Source: Brachynemurus nebulosus (taxonomy: Eukaryota > Arthropoda > Insecta > Neuroptera > Myrmeleontidae). From it: a DNA stretch of 64,000 nucleotides. Position 1 is the stretch's first letter; each line of letters opens with the position of its first letter. Made by a program: the position numbers and the translations under genes. Below the pieces are notes generated by a model, which saw only the letters and a list, made by a program, of their open reading frames with translations, made no database searches and was not told where the DNA came from. The stretch spans positions 6,970,670 to 7,034,669 of the forward strand of contig JAPWDM010000001.1 in the NCBI GenBank assembly GCA_035578155.1. The letters are read 5' to 3'. Of this stretch, positions 13,015-22,393 are shown piece by piece.

Positions 13015-15595
13015 CATAAAGTCCGCCTAGAATATACGGTCTAGCTGATTTTGTTAATGGGGTCCACCGGAATCTTGCAGATCCGGAAACGCCAGTAATA
13101 AGCTACCGAACCGATTCTAAAAAATTTTTCACTGCTAGAGAACTAAATTATTTTAGATGGATACAACTATGCTACACAAAATCCGTTCGGATTCTTGAGC
13201 CCCCAAAATACCAAAACTAATTATCTAGCCGATTTTAAAAATTCTTTTACTCTTAGAAAGCTAAACTATTTTAAATAGGTACAGGTCTTAGATGAGATCC
13301 GCCAGTGCCCAATGTTTGGAAATTCGCTATGTTATGCAGATGCTTCGACAGGGGTATTTTTTTTCGGATAAAAACTGCGGCCGCAATCGTGGGCACCGAA
13401 TTTTGACCTTTTTAAAAGACACTTTTTTCAATAAATAAATAAAAATATAATAAAAAATAAATAAAAAAAAATTTTGTATTGTCAAATAGTGGTATTAATC
13501 TTAAAAAAAAATTCATCCGCATTCCCCCATCCTATCCATCCGACAAAGGTTGTAAAAATTGACTACTTTTCGGCAAAATCACACTGTGATGGTACCTTAA
13601 AATTATATATGTCTCTAATTATATATCTACAGTTAAGGGAGGAGTTCACACCAGAAACGGCTAATAAACTAATTTTTTTCGAATTTTTTTTTTTTGTTTT
13701 TATTTTGTTCTGTGGTTCTTTACAAACACGGTGATATATAAAACATGGCCAAAAAAATTTTTTTCAAGTAGAAGAATATTTATTTTTGAGCCGCTGTATA
13801 GCCAAGTTGCTGTTCCTTTGCAGACAACGCCCCCCCCCCCCCTCGCGATTTGATCAGTAATATTTAGTTTTGGTGTGTACATGAGTTATAGTATGCACTG
13901 AGATAATGTTTTTTTATTTGTATGCCTTTGTAGACGTTTTAATAAACTGTGAGTAAACCGCTTCTTTTGTTATTATCTTTGTTTTTTACCGTTTCCCGAA
14001 AGTTGTATTTTTTCTGACAAGGAAAATCATATCTCAAGTTCTAGAAAAGATAGAAACTTAATTTTTTTAAATCTTGTTCATAAACATATTGCGCATAAAG
14101 TGGAGTATGCTTTTTCCATTTGAACAATTGTAACTATTTTTAAACATTTTTTTTTTCTAAATAAAAATTGGGTTTTATATTTTTTAGAAGTTTGGGATTA
14201 CAATTTTATAGTTAATTTTTAAAATTACCTGAAACCCATACTCAGCTTTACGGACAGGTCCTTTAGGAATAAAATAATGAAAAAATATTTGAAAAATATT
14301 TATTACTCTTTGAGATATGACGTTCCTTGTAAACGCTTAAGAACTTGTGAAAAAGCCCCCCCCCCACAGGGGAGAGTAATGAATGTTTCAAAAACAAAAT
14401 TTTCTATTTAAAACTTTCTATTTAATTTGAAAAAATTTTAAAAATTTTCTATTTAAAATTTTCTATTTAATTTGAAAAAAAATTTCAACAAGCAAAATAA
14501 TCATAAATAAAAAAGTTGCTTTTTTATTTGAACTCCGCCCTTAAACTACTAATCATTAATGAAGAAAAAAAGTCAAAAAATAAAAATTATTATAAGTGTC
14601 TACACATATAATTATTTATTTATAATAGCGTAAATAAAACTTGCATAATTATAAATGATTAAATAAATTTTTAGAATTTTTATTTTATTATCTTACAAAC
14701 ACTGATACAGGGAGGTAGTCAGGAGGATGGTGGTTATTGATGACCAAATAAGGAAAAAAGGGTAGTTTTACCTGCTTTTCAGACCAAAGTCCCTGTACTA
14801 CAGCCCCGACTGCTTAACTTCTCCCATCCCCCTGCCCAACCGTAGACCCAAGAGATTATGAATCCACTCCTTGAATGGGGATAAGTTCAATTTTTATTTA
14901 GTTACCTTAGTTCTACTGCAGTTGTAGATTTTTCTTATAGGTCTCTTTTATCGAGAGTAGTTTAAATACTATTTTTAAATTTGTAATGTCAACAAAAGCA
15001 CTATGAAGCCATTAAATATGTGATTCTTAATTTGAGAGTTAGATCCGCTCCTGCTATCTTATGTACTTGAAATCTATTATTTTATTAACGTTTACATATT
15101 GATTGAAGGATCACTTTAAATTGTACTAAATATCACTTAGTAGTAAATTATTTCGAAACTCAATAGCTACTACGAAAATTTTATTTGTTGGTTATTGAAC
15201 TTTTTTATGTTTGTTGAGAATCTTAACCAATCGAAGCTAGTTTCTAGTAAATCACTTTTAGCTAATCAAAAAATAAAAAAAAAATAGGTAACAGATAAAA
15301 AAAGACATTGTCAGTTTTAATACAAAACTTCGAATGGTGAGTTAATCAAAGATTTTCACCTCTGCGGGTAAGGAGAACATAAAAATAAATCAATGTTGGA
15401 AATTATGGAAATAGTATAATTTGTAAGGAATAATTTTTAACGGTAATAATTATGGATAATACCACGAATTTAAAACACGTAATAATTGCTAATCCGCTTT
15501 GTATGAAAATCAACAGAAAAATACAGAATTATTATCGACGTTTTACAATCAACACCAAATAAATATTTGGTAAACAATGCTTATGGTAAACAATG

Positions 15596-15690
15596 CCATT
15601 CCTTACAAGGAATGTTACGGAAGTGTTACTCTGCGATTTCATTCATTTTAATATATATTGTAGTACTTGACAAAGTAACAAATATATTTT
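15596..15690 (+). repeat. Family A repeat fragment
   Basis: Contains GTTACGGAAGTGTTACTCTG, the GATTTCATTCATTTTAATAT word and TACTTGACAAAGTAACAAA, the start of the family A repeat also present at 8007-9480, 30,319 and 46,076. Only the first 95 bases or so are present. Confidence 0.7.
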
Positions 15691-17205
15691 TTATTACTCA
15701 TGCGGGAGAAGTACTAACTTGGCGCACATATTTCTGTACGCAAAATAGGTATCTGTCCACTGTACTTTTCCCGCACACTTTTTTGCGTGTGGAAAGTAAA
15801 TTTCCACACGCAAATTGACAATAAAACACGCAAAGCCGCCTCTTAATTTTTCATTTAATAAATATTTCATAATTATTACTATAGAAACCACCAACAAAGT
15901 AATTTAAATGATAATTAATTCAGAAAAAAAGAAGAACACTTAAAAATATTATTTTAAAAAGTAATAAAAATATCAAAAATAGTGATAATAATAGAAAAAA
16001 GTATGTGAAATTCGTGATAAAAAATAGTATGTCGTCACTGGGAGTTCAAAATGCGCTGTGTCAATAACCAAATTTTACAGGAGATGAAAAAAACTGTAGA
16101 AAGTCTTTAACTAACTTCAAAAGTAAATATAAATGTTTTTTTTGGATCGAAAAACCTATTTGGATGCAATATTTAACAAAAAAATTATTTTATAGTTCTT
16201 AAAATTTAATTTATTGACTAAAATTTAAATTTGAAGCACATAGCGCAAGATAATTTGTCCAAATTTAAACACATAGCTCATTTGATTTATTTTTATTATT
16301 ACAAATTAACTGTATTTTAACTTGCATATTAATTTGATTTTATGTTAATAGATTTGAGCGTTGCTTTATGGTATTCCATATTTGTTTATTATTTAAATTT
16401 GCTTTATTAGTAATTTTGAATTAAATAGATAAAAGGGAACAAAAATTAAAAAAAAAACTGTTACGGTACGTACCTAATAACTTAAGTGACTGTAACGCTT
16501 CCAATTTGGTTTTCTCAATTTTTTATTTTTCTGGTATAATTGTGGAGATTCATTATTATCAAATTAAAGTTTTCATTGAGGAATGAAAAGCTTTCGTTGT
16601 CACCTATTTCGTAAAACATTCATCATTTTTATTGATCTTTCACTTCATTGACCGTAATATTATCAATTTTGTTACCCGTAGAACTGTACTAAGTCTATCT
16701 ACTTCTATCATAATACGTCTTCAGTCTACAATAAGTTGTTCGATTTCTATGCCTTTTACCTACATTTGCGAATACACTGCTTAAAACAAGCTTTCATACA
16801 AGCATTTTGATATACACGTCCATCAGAAATGAGAATTACCATTTTTGATGAAATTGAAATTATTTTGATCAAATATACAATGCTACTCGTCTAGTAATTT
16901 GGTATTACCTACTGCATTTTCTCATAGAGCTAGATCATTAGATATGTATAGCAAAATACACTAATTGTGATCAGTAAAAAGGGAAGAAATCCAAGAATGC
17001 CAAAATCCAATAATTAAAAAGGGAAGAAATATTTATTTTGTTATAATAATAAGATAATCTCTGAATGTTAAGAAGAATGTTGTGTTGTGTAATATACAGC
17101 GAAATTATAACGCTGAAATTATTGCTTGTAATATTGTTGCAAGAAAAGAAGTTTCGGATATAGAAGAATACTTTGTACGTCCATAGTTACTAAAAAATCA
17201 GATTC

Positions 17206-17211
17206 TAACAA
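17206..17211. other. Left target site duplication, TAACAA
   Basis: Identical to 28,779-28,784. The 6-bp length is the hallmark of Polinton/Maverick insertion by a retroviral-type integrase. Confidence 0.9.
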
Positions 17212-18199
17212 AGTAGAATAGCTAGGAGAGTTCTACCCCACCGTAGAACCTCAATTATCCGGACTACTTTTTTGACGATGTTAAGAACCGTGTAGTTTGG
17301 GGTCCTACTGTACCTAGTGTATGAATTGACCTTTGACCTGGCACGTACATGTATTTAAAATTTGTTGTTGACATTTGACCCCACACGCGCTCATACTGTT
17401 AGCCTTGAAATTCGTAAGAGATGAGTCATTACCCGCAGCCAAATTAATTTATGTTAACCCATTATGCGTCATCACAATTTACTTATCACAATTTGGTTTT
17501 GTGTTAACCCATTATGCGCCGGCACTGACGTAGTTTTTGAATGCAAACCTAACGCATGCGCAGATTGAATTTAAGTACACGACGCATGCGCAGAGTGAAT
17601 TTTAGGTTATAACTTGATAGATGGGGAACACTACCGCGTCAAAATGTGGGGAATACCCTAACTCGGGGGTGGCCCCAAACTTTTGACACCGTACTGTACT
17701 TAAATTTTTGGTACACTACCGTATCAAAAGTGTGGACCCTCCCTGGCCAAAAAGGTATCCTATCACTTTTTGAAGCGTACTGTACGTGCAAACCTTGGCC
17801 CCAACATGTGCTTGCGTTAATTGCGTCATTTTAAACGAACTATCACGTCAAAAAATGTGGCGAATACCCTAACATAAAGGGGTGGCCCCAAACTTTTGAC
17901 GCCGTACTTTACTAAATTTTTTGGTACACTACCGTGTCAAAAGTGCGGGCCCCCCCTGACCAAAAAGGTATCCGATCACTTTTTGAAGCGTACTGTACGT
18001 GCAAACCTTGACCCCAACACGCGCTTGCCTTAATTGCGTCATTTTAAACGAACTACCAAGTCAAAAATGTGGGGAATACCCTAACCCACGGGGTGGCCGC
18101 TAAATTTTGTGGGGGCACTGTACCAAGCGCTAGATTTTAAAACCAGACTCCGGGGTCCAGATTTCTGTACTGTCGGAAATCGAGTGTTAACTGTACCTT
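17212..18199 (+). repeat. Left terminal inverted repeat of the Polinton-type element
   Basis: About 988 bp matching the complement of 27,781-28,778 with only scattered substitutions. An indel of about 8 bp lies near the inner edge (around 18,168). The outer 100 bp contain a pogo-like inverted pair (GTAGAACCTCAATTATCCGG near 17,245 against TTTGGGGTCCTACTG near 17,297). GCATGCGCAGA occurs twice near 17,550 and 17,586. GTTAACCCATTATGCG occurs twice near 17,453 and 17,502. The inner half is a tandem repeat listed separately. Confidence 0.92.
17644..18110 (+). repeat. ~212-bp tandem repeat inside the left TIR
   Basis: Two full units and a partial third. TGTGG(G/C)GAATACCCTAAC occurs at about 17,644, 17,856 and 18,068. 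TTTTGACACCGTACTGTACT and CACTTTTTGAAGCGTACTGT recur once per unit. The units differ by several percent from each other, while left and right TIR copies agree, so the duplication is older than the insertion. A 62-codon ATG frame starting at 17,646 exists in both TIRs but is repeat-derived. Confidence 0.85.
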
Positions 18200-19336
18200 A
18201 TGGGGATTTTTGGTATATTTAACCTTGGAAAATTCCAGGAATTTTTATCAGTTTTAAAATAAACAAACAACCGATAATTAAATGTTTATTTTAGCTGAAT
18301 TATGATCATATGACTCATATATGGAGTTCTTTTGGTATAAGAAAGATGACGTCATGGAATATTAATGAGTTAAAAAATTGTTTAGTAAAAAATATCACCC
18401 ATTGTAGGCCTCAAGCAAAAAATTATTTTTACCAGTTTTAATACTTTAACATTTAACCTACAGTGACCAATTTTTTAGTTAACTAACAAAAGTTCTTGAA
18501 ATTTTAACAAGTTACAAAAAATATTACTTCTTATGGTGCACAACACTTTTGAATTTGACTGTAGCACAAAACTGTTTCTATATCAAACGAAAATTATCTG
18601 AAATAATTTAGTATGTATATATGTATAGACTCTGTATATTAAAAATATTTTATGTATACACTCTGTATATTGAGAATAAGAAAGAAAATTTGTATATAAT
18701 TGTAATTTTTATGAATACTAGTAAACGAATTGTATAGCCATTTATGAATAAGTATTAAATCTAATTATAAAATAATTTATAAATATTGCAAAAAATTTGT
18801 TTAATCAGCAAAATCAATGTATATCATTTTAATACCGATACATATTTATATTAGGGTATAATAGTATTGTATTTAACATTTTTAAACAGAATAAAAGTTC
18901 AATTTTTGGTTTTAAATTACTATAAACACGTCGCTTAATATAAAAATGATAACAGCATTGAGTTTTACTAAATTTTTAAGTCTGTAAAATCAAATTTTTA
19001 TAGACTAGAACATTTTGAATTTGCTACTTTATCATTAACATACATATAATATCATGTATATATAACGGGTGTATATTTAGTATTTTTAATAAATATTTTA
19101 GTATACAGGGTGTATCATGAAATATGCTTTTCAATTAGAACAATAAATTTCATAAGATTTTTGTTAATACTCTTATAGGTTAACGAAAGAAACTTTTTGC
19201 TGTAAAAAATAGGGGAATTCAGGGTAATAATTAAATAAAACGCACATATTTTTCTTTTTTTTAAATTTTATTTATAGAATATGAATACAAACAATTAAAT
19301 TGCTTAAATCTATATATTACTAAAAATCTATTTATT
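18200..19336. other. Non-coding 5' interior of the Polinton-type element
   Basis: AT-rich, with no supportable gene over 1.1 kb. ACTCTGTATATT occurs twice near 18,628 and 18,660, and TACAGGGTGTATCATGAA lies near 19,103. If the element once carried capsid or integrase genes, this is one place from which they may have been lost. Confidence 0.5.
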
Positions 19337-19816
19337 TTACATATTAAAATTTTTTAAAAGAATACAGTTTTCTAATGAACAAATTTTATCTGAATGGATC
19401 ATACAGCGTCTTGAATAATATTCATCTCGCAGATTGGAAATCTTCGGTACATCAAATATTTCTTCCAAATTCAAAATCCACGGCTGGTTTTCGGTGTCAT
19501 CAAACAAATTTGAAATCCATTTCTTCTTTTTAATGCCCTTGACGTATATGACATCAAACTTCTTTAATATAGGTTTCAATATGGTATGAAGTTTTTTGTA
19601 CAGAATAAATCATACGACCAAGGTATCCCATGCCAATTTCAGCAAAGCCAACGTGCAGCAACCCGTTCATATTTCTTCGGCAACTCGTTGAAATCAAACG
19701 GTGCATCGAATATAAGATGTAGTATTTCATCCGAATTTTCCGCAACGATACCAACTTCTTTAAAATAAAATTCGTTGTTAGCTCCTTGATAGCCTTGTAT
19801 ATCAAGAAACGCCATT
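19337..19816 (-). pseudogene. Broken exonuclease-like gene of the element
   Basis: The minus-strand gene would start at ATG 19,816 (MAFLDIQGYQGANNEF) and end at 19,337, about 160 codons. The frame is broken by a TGA after the RWLC residues, about 19,653-19,656. A further shift of frame follows around 19,600-19,610, after which FDVIYVKGIKKKKW and CSLENCILLKNFNM read on to a stop. The arrangement resembles short arthropod and cnidarian hypothetical proteins that I recall accompanying this polymerase type and that look like RNase H-fold nucleases. That resemblance is recollection, not a search. The product is probably not made. Confidence 0.55.
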
Positions 19817-19977
19817 TTTTATCGCCGCTGTAGAACTGAATTTACTCACACAATCCACAACTTTATATAAAATAATTAAAATTGGTGAGGATAGTTAATT
19901 TGTGGGATGTATCCGAAAATGGATACTACTAATAGCTATTGCTAGTTAACCATCAAATTACAAACTGTTAATAATAT

Positions 19978-20361
19978 TTAGCACATTACTGAGTACCATG
20001 TTCTTTTCACTTTAAGACCTAATGATTTAAGGAATGCTAAATTTTCGGGTGAAATGTGTTGTCGCTTAAAAGTTTTACGTTTAATGATCTTAGGTTTCGA
20101 AAGTCCTTTGCTAGGTTGTCTAGTGGTGGACTGCTCTGAATTGTAAATTATCATGGTTCGAAATGCAATTGTTTTACCACGAAATTGTTTTTTCAGCGAA
20201 AGAGATGTTAACTCTTTGACAACCACCGGTAAATTGACAATATTTTGTGTAAGTTTAACTATTTTATACCCTTTAACCATGATAATGTGTATGAGCCCTT
20301 TAACCATGATAAGGTGTATGAGCTCTTTAACCATGATAAGGTGTCTGAGCTCTTTAACCAT
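19978..20361 (-). CDS. Small basic protein of the Polinton-type element
   Basis: The minus-strand frame ends at 19,978. Four in-frame ATGs (20,361, 20,334, 20,307, 20,280) all lie in the 27-bp tandem array, which would encode MVKELIHLI-type nonapeptides. The innermost ATG, 20,280, gives a 100-aa protein without the repeat and is my preferred start. The body is very basic (KKQFRGKTIAF, KPKIIKRKTFKRQH) and ends with ISPENLAFLKSLGLKV. Similar short C-terminal FLKSLG(L/F)K proteins, as I recall, occur in other virus-like elements of arthropods. It could be a DNA-binding or virion core protein, but that is inference. It is transcribed leftward, away from the array. Confidence 0.55.
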   Translation of the reverse strand: MVKELRHLIMVKELIHLIMVKGLIHIIMVKGYKIVKLTQNIVNLPVVVKELTSLSLKKQFRGKTIAFRTMIIYNSEQSTTRQPSKGLSKPKIIKRKTFKRQHISPENLAFLKSLGLKVKRTWYSVMC

Positions 20362-20430
20362 GATAAGGTGTATGAGCTCTTTAAGGATGATAAGGTGTAT
20401 GAGCTCTTTAAGGATGATAAGGTGTATGAG
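20269..20430 (+). repeat. 27-bp tandem array, six units, each with a GATA site
   Basis: Exactly six 27-bp units. The conserved core reads CATGATAAGGTGTATGAG, with AACC or AAGG before it. Every unit contains TGATAA, which fits the GATA-factor consensus WGATAR. The last unit's TATGAG runs straight into the first 21-bp unit (TATGAGTCA), suggesting one array grew from the edge of the other. In the minus-strand frame it encodes nonapeptide repeats, but 27 is divisible by three, so an open frame is expected by chance. Confidence 0.9.
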
Positions 20431-21058
20431 TCACTCCGGGAGCAAAATGGGTCGCTCCGGGAGCAAAATGAGTCACTCTGGGAGCAAAATGAGTCACTCC
20501 GGGAGCAAAATGAGTCACTCCGGGAGCAAAATGAGTCACTCCGGGAGCAAAATGAGTCACTCCGGGAGCAATATGAGTCACTCCGGGAGCAAAATCAGTC
20601 ACTCCGGGAGCAAAATGAGTCACTCCGGGAGCAAAATGAGTCACTCCGAGAGCATGTGAGTCACTCGTTGGAATCAAATGAGTCACTCCAGGAGCAAAAT
20701 GAGTCACTCTGGGAGCAAAATGAGTCACTCCGGGAGCAAAATGAGTCACTCCGGGAGCAAAATGAGTAACTCCGGGAGCAATATGAGTCACTCCGGGAGC
20801 AAAATGAGTCGCTCCGGGCGCAAAATGAGTCACTCCGGGAGCAAAATGAGTCACTCCGGGAGCAAAATGAGTCAATCCGGGAGCAAAATGATTCACTCCG
20901 GGAGCAAAATGAGTCACACCGGGAGCAAAATGAGTCACTCCGGGTGCAATATGAGTCACTCCGGGAGCAAAATGAGTCACTCCGGGAGCAAAATGAGTCA
21001 CTCCGGGAGCATGTGAGTCACTCGTTGGAGTCAAATGAGTCGCTCGGTGAAGCAAATG
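20427..21058 (+). promoter_or_regulatory. 21-bp tandem array with 24 exact AP-1 sites
   Basis: About 29 units of 21 bp with core TGAGTCACTCCGGGAGC followed by AAAA. By direct count TGAGTCA occurs exactly 24 times between 20,427 and 21,020. Of the 23 spacings 15 are 21 bp, 5 are 42 bp (one mutated unit skipped) and 3 are 20 or 22 bp. Mutated units are TGGGTCG (20,448), TCAGTCA (20,595), TGAGTAA (20,763), TGAGTCG (20,805 and 21,036) and TGATTCA (20,889). TGAGTCA is the Fos/Jun site, and 21 bp is two helical turns, so all sites face one side of the DNA. The array lies between divergent genes and ends about 10 bp before a TATA box. Regulatory function is inference; a coding alternative is discussed under findings. 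Confidence 0.75.
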
Positions 21059-21065
21059 AGCTAAG

Positions 21066-21102
21066 TATATATAAGTAGAGAAGCAATAAATCTTTGAACA
21101 GT
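21066..21102 (+). promoter_or_regulatory. TATA box and initiator for the zinc-finger gene
   Basis: TATATATAAG at 21,066-21,075 is followed at about +30 by ACAGT (21,098-21,102), an acceptable arthropod initiator. The ATG of the zinc-finger gene lies 42 bp further on. The spacing fits RNA polymerase II core promoters, and the AP-1 array sits directly upstream. Confidence 0.6.
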
Positions 21103-21143
21103 TATTCATTTACTAGCGAACGCTTCAGACCTCCCGCTGAACG

Positions 21144-22124
21144 ATGTATAATTGTGATTTTTGTGGTAAAGCATTTACGCGAAAGTCTAATCTTTCTAGA
21201 CACTTAAATGCTCAACATAATTCGTTAAGCAATATTAATGATGGTACGATTGGAAAGAATGATAACTCATCAAGCAAATTCATACCATATGATGCTAATA
21301 ATAAAACACCTGATGATATCTCTATATCTAGATTTGATGATAATGATGATGAAAATACATCTCAACTACAGCATGATATTGATTACTCTGAAGCAATCTT
21401 GAATCCGTTTGACCAAAAAAGGATAGATGCTGCAACTGAAGCCATTCAAACCAAATTTAACTCTTTGAAAAGAGGAGAAAACCGTCGTCAATCTGAAAAC
21501 GAGAAAGATAGTTGGTCTAATGAAAGTAAGCAAGTAAATCACTTAACAGCAATTAATAACAATTGCAATGAAACAACCTCCTCTTCACAACTAACTAAAC
21601 TTCTAGGAACTGCTTTAGATATTATAATGTTAAAAGAGGTTCGAAACGCTGACTCGGAAAATGAAGCGAAAATTGTCAATCAGGTTAAACCAATAAGCTT
21701 AAAACGTCATATAGCTTCAAATGAAAATGTCGAAAACGGGGCCTTAGCTAAGTATTTTAAGCAAGACAACTTGAGAGAGTCTAGAAATGTTAACATACAA
21801 TCGAAAAAAATAAAATACTGGCATAATCCTAATACTTTAATAGATGAATTACAACGTTTATACGAGACTTCAGAGACTGGTGAAAAAGTACTCAATATTA
21901 TTCGAAGTTTAGAGGAAAATAAAAATATGTTGTTGTTTAACGTTTACGATCGAGAAGATTTAATCAAAGAGTTAAATGCTTTAAAAGAAACTACTGTTGG
22001 TCGAGAAATATTCTCTATACTTCGCGAACTTCAAAAGGCTGATGTTGTTGAACCACTAGGTGATTATCTGGATGAAACTGATAAAGAAGATGCTAGCGAT
22101 TATGATGATGATGATGATGATTAA
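21144..22124 (+). CDS. C2H2 zinc-finger protein with acidic tail (Polinton-type element)
   Basis: A 326-aa protein, intact from ATG to TAA. Residues 4-25 form one classical C2H2 finger (CDFCGKAFTRKSNLSRH followed by a second His). The middle is polar and Asn/Asp/Ser-rich. The C-terminal third carries two related segments of about 32 residues (LIDELQRLYETSETGEKVLN and LIKELNALKETTVGREIFS). The last residues are an Asp run. A finger at the N-terminus and an acidic C-terminus suggest a DNA-binding transcriptional regulator or packaging-related factor, but function is unknown. It is the only plus-strand gene of the element and the one whose TATA box abuts the AP-1 array. Confidence 0.75.
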   Translation: MYNCDFCGKAFTRKSNLSRHLNAQHNSLSNINDGTIGKNDNSSSKFIPYDANNKTPDDISISRFDDNDDENTSQLQHDIDYSEAILNPFDQKRIDAATEAIQTKFNSLKRGENRRQSENEKDSWSNESKQVNHLTAINNNCNETTSSSQLTKLLGTALDIIMLKEVRNADSENEAKIVNQVKPISLKRHIASNENVENGALAKYFKQDNLRESRNVNIQSKKIKYWHNPNTLIDELQRLYETSETGEKVLNIIRSLEENKNMLLFNVYDREDLIKELNALKETTVGREIFSILRELQKADVVEPLGDYLDETDKEDASDYDDDDDD

Positions 22125-22393
22125 TTGATTATCCGCATTAAGAATTTACTGAATTTTGAAGAACACCACCGTATAAGAAGCAGCAGTTATCCCTCATTGA
22201 AGTGTATATTTTATTTTTATATTTTTTAACCCTGTAAGATAAAAAGGTTTTTTTTTTTTTCGAATAAATAACACATATATGTAAATAATTATTGTTCTTT
22301 ATTTTTAAAATATAAGTATGAATACAAAATATTTTCACAGTAAATGTATATGTAATACTTTTTACAATAAATATTTTTTACAATAAATAAATA
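22125..22393. other. Convergent intergenic spacer
   Basis: AT-rich spacer between the convergent zinc-finger gene (+) and the four-cysteine gene (-). AATAAA-type words occur on both strands (for example near 22,263 on + and the complement near 22,300), consistent with back-to-back polyadenylation. Confidence 0.4.

Larger units (their letters stand above)
11778..13605. repeat. 1.8-kb inverted-repeat element enclosing a degenerate tandem array
   Basis: About 95 bp at 11,778-11,872 (GTGTGATTTTGCCGAAAAGT and onward) recurs inverted at 13,503-13,600. TTAA borders both outer edges next to GGTACCATCA, which could be a target duplication. The interior is a degenerate array in which phrases such as CTGTTAGAGAGCTAAACTAT, GATCCGCCAG and TTTTAGATAGGTA recur. 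No coding sequence. Confidence 0.65.
10798..17205. other. Gene-free region between UGT copy 1 and the Polinton-type element
   Basis: No supportable gene in 6.4 kb. Contents are the inverted-repeat unit with tandem array at 11,778-13,605, poly-C runs near 13,829 and 14,357, a family A fragment at 15,596-15,690, and a partial copy near 16,350-16,395 of the palindromic element found at 38,383. The promoter of UGT copy 1 should lie just right of 10,797, but I see no clear TATA box. Confidence 0.5.

Noticed and set aside
17646..17834. 62-codon ATG frame present identically in both TIRs (also 28,156-28,344)
   Set aside because: It lies in the tandem unit of the TIR, its identity simply reflects TIR identity, and it resembles no protein.
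20153..21016. Plus-strand frames reading HSGSKMS repeats
   Set aside because: A by-product of a 21-bp unit lacking stops; two separate frames are broken at the irregular unit near 20,657 and no domain is encoded outside the repeat.
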